A stretch of 64,000 nt of DNA from contig NZ_CP134696.1 of the NCBI RefSeq assembly GCF_031851795.1, forward strand, positions 7,316,001 to 7,380,000, read 5' to 3'. This stretch comes from Pontibacter sp. G13 (lineage in GTDB: Bacteria > Bacteroidota > Bacteroidia > J057). This document shows, piece by piece, positions 63,043 to 64,000 of the stretch (within the stretch, counting starts at the first letter, position 1; each line of letters opens with the position of its first letter). The position numbers and the translations under genes were made by a program. The notes beneath the pieces are model-generated. The model was not told where the DNA came from. It did no database searches and worked only from the letters and a program-made list of their open reading frames with translations.

Positions 63043-63065
63043 GGGTATAGGTAATTTCACTCGTC

Positions 63066-63683
63066 ATGCATATCTCGGTCGCTGGAAATATTGGTGCTGG
63101 TAAGACTACGTTGACATATCTGCTGTCCAAGTACTTCGGTTTCACCGCTTTGTACGAAGACAACGATCAGAATCCATATTTGATGGATTTCTACTCGGAC
63201 ATGCAACGTTGGTCATTCAACCTGCAGGTGCACTTCCTCCAATCACGTCTCAAAAAGATGATCGCCATCAAACGCGAATATCAAAATGTGATTCAGGATC
63301 GGACGCTGTATGAGGATGCCCAGATTTTTGCTCCCAACTTGCATGCGATGGGCTTGCTGTCTGCGAGAGATTATCAGACCTACAAGGAGCTATTCGAAAC
63401 CATCGCCGATCTGATTCAGCCCCCCGACCTGTTGATTTACCTCCGTGCCAATATTCCGACATTGGTGGAACAGATTCAGGACCGGGGACGCAATTTTGAG
63501 GATTCCATCCGATTGGATTACCTCAAACGCCTCAACGACCGCTATGAGGAATGGTATGACAATTATTCCTATGGGAAGAAAATGGAGGTGGCAGTGGCTG
63601 AACAGAACTTCCGAGATGATCCCGAGCATTTGGGTGCGATCATCAACCGGGTGAAAGGCGAACTGTACGGATTATTTTCCTAG
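63066..63683 (+). CDS. Deoxynucleoside kinase
   Basis: 205 aa. The P-loop GNIGAGKT is at residues 7-14, the substrate/lid motif is VIQDRTLYEDAQIFA, and the lid region has LVEQIQDRGRNFEDSIRLDY. It phosphorylates deoxyadenosine, deoxyguanosine or other deoxynucleosides for salvage. The length is typical for bacterial dAK/dGK proteins. Probably co-transcribed with trpS, followed by a terminator. Confidence 0.94.
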   Translation: MHISVAGNIGAGKTTLTYLLSKYFGFTALYEDNDQNPYLMDFYSDMQRWSFNLQVHFLQSRLKKMIAIKREYQNVIQDRTLYEDAQIFAPNLHAMGLLSARDYQTYKELFETIADLIQPPDLLIYLRANIPTLVEQIQDRGRNFEDSIRLDYLKRLNDRYEEWYDNYSYGKKMEVAVAEQNFRDDPEHLGAIINRVKGELYGLFS

Positions 63684-63711
63684 CGATTGATTCGCAAAAA
63701 ATATGACAATT

Positions 63712-63746
63712 GGGCTGTCTCCATGCTGGTGGCAGCCCTTTCTTTT
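63712..63746 (+). terminator. Terminator after the deoxynucleoside kinase
   Basis: GGGCTG pairs with CAGCCC around a 15-nt loop, followed by TTTCTTTTT, about 30 bp after the stop codon. Confidence 0.8.
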
Positions 63747-63878
63747 TGGGACAATGTGCCAAGATTCCTTTCCATTTTTGACAATTGCCATAGGCTCGCT
63801 TTTGAGATAGTTGGAATTTCCGTTTCCTCCTTTTCCAAAAATTGAATAATTTACCCGGTAGACATACACCTCATTTCT

Positions 63879-64000
63879 ATGATCCATCGTTACTCGTTTC
63901 TGCTGATTGGCCTGCTCCTGTGCTCCTTCCAGGGGGCATTCTCCCAAACTGGGGGATTCTATATTGGAGTGAATGTGAGTGATTTTCGCGAACAATTGGT
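63879..64000 (+). CDS. N-terminal part of a secreted protein (runs off the window)
   Basis: The first 40 codons are visible from the ATG at 63879. A signal peptide (FLLIGLLLCSFQGAFSQ) is followed by GGFYIGVNVSDFREQ, which looks like the first strands of an outer-membrane beta-barrel or a surface protein. The family cannot be told from this fragment. Confidence 0.6.
   Translation, partial: MIHRYSFLLIGLLLCSFQGAFSQTGGFYIGVNVSDFREQL

Overview
The window looks like a chromosomal segment of a free-living, probably marine member of the Bacteroidota, perhaps of the Saprospiria or Cytophagia (inference; no rRNA marker is present). The evidence is: six secreted proteins ending in type IX secretion (T9SS) sorting tails; an adjacent SusC/SusD pair; Bacteroidota-type promoters (TTG/TTTG about 20 bp before TAnnTTTG) ahead of a tRNA and a glycosyltransferase; a tRNA gene without encoded CCA; an isolated atpD-atpC pair with a very short epsilon subunit; and multi-permease MacB/FtsX-type ABC systems. 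No transposase, integrase, phage gene or CRISPR array was seen.

Layout. 1-3.6 kb: a secreted beta-helix protein, a membrane protein resembling a site-2 protease without its zinc motif, and a GNAT acetyltransferase. 3.6-13.6 kb: a compact polysaccharide utilisation locus, almost entirely on the minus strand, consisting of a FadR-type regulator, SusC, SusD, a PKD surface lipoprotein, a PL7 alginate lyase and a T9SS beta-helix protein. Alginate is the likely substrate. The regulator gene is preceded by four dyad elements spaced 15 bp apart. 14.4-16.9 kb: a SUKH-domain protein and a second unknown protein. 17.3-24.2 kb: housekeeping genes, including a PECR-like reductase overlapping coaX, a small P-loop kinase, a class A penicillin-binding protein, a glycosyltransferase/DUF2304 pair and a CAU-anticodon tRNA. 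24.5-31.2 kb: a large Asp-box propeller protein and a secreted alpha/beta hydrolase, both with T9SS tails, and a methyltransferase. 31.3-41.4 kb: an ABC efflux-type cluster (membrane fusion protein, ATPase, three divergent MacB-like permeases) with matching dyads upstream of two of its genes. 42-47 kb: a small secreted protein, atpC/atpD, a glycosyltransferase and a fasciclin lipoprotein. 47.2-56.3 kb: a DUF2490 protein, a small T9SS protein, a secreted protein with a 33-residue tandem repeat, and a 1580-residue modular T9SS protein. 56.6-64 kb: manA, two PAP2 phosphatases, a three-gene lipoprotein operon, a metallophosphoesterase, trpS, a deoxynucleoside kinase and the start of one more secreted protein.

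The least explained structure is a family of about 150-260 bp intergenic repeats, eight copies in 64 kb and in both orientations, ending in a common GGGNNACGCCCAAAT-like motif. Three copies carry the same 45-nt hairpin (18-bp stem, 9-nt loop) whose stems differ in sequence but keep pairing, which points to selection on structure. Other items worth checking are the operator array of the alginate regulator, the TGTTYCAnnnTGRAACA dyads of the ABC cluster, the higher-order 297-bp duplication in the 33-residue repeat gene, and the protease-like protein lacking catalytic residues. All calls come from reading the sequence; no database or structure search was run.
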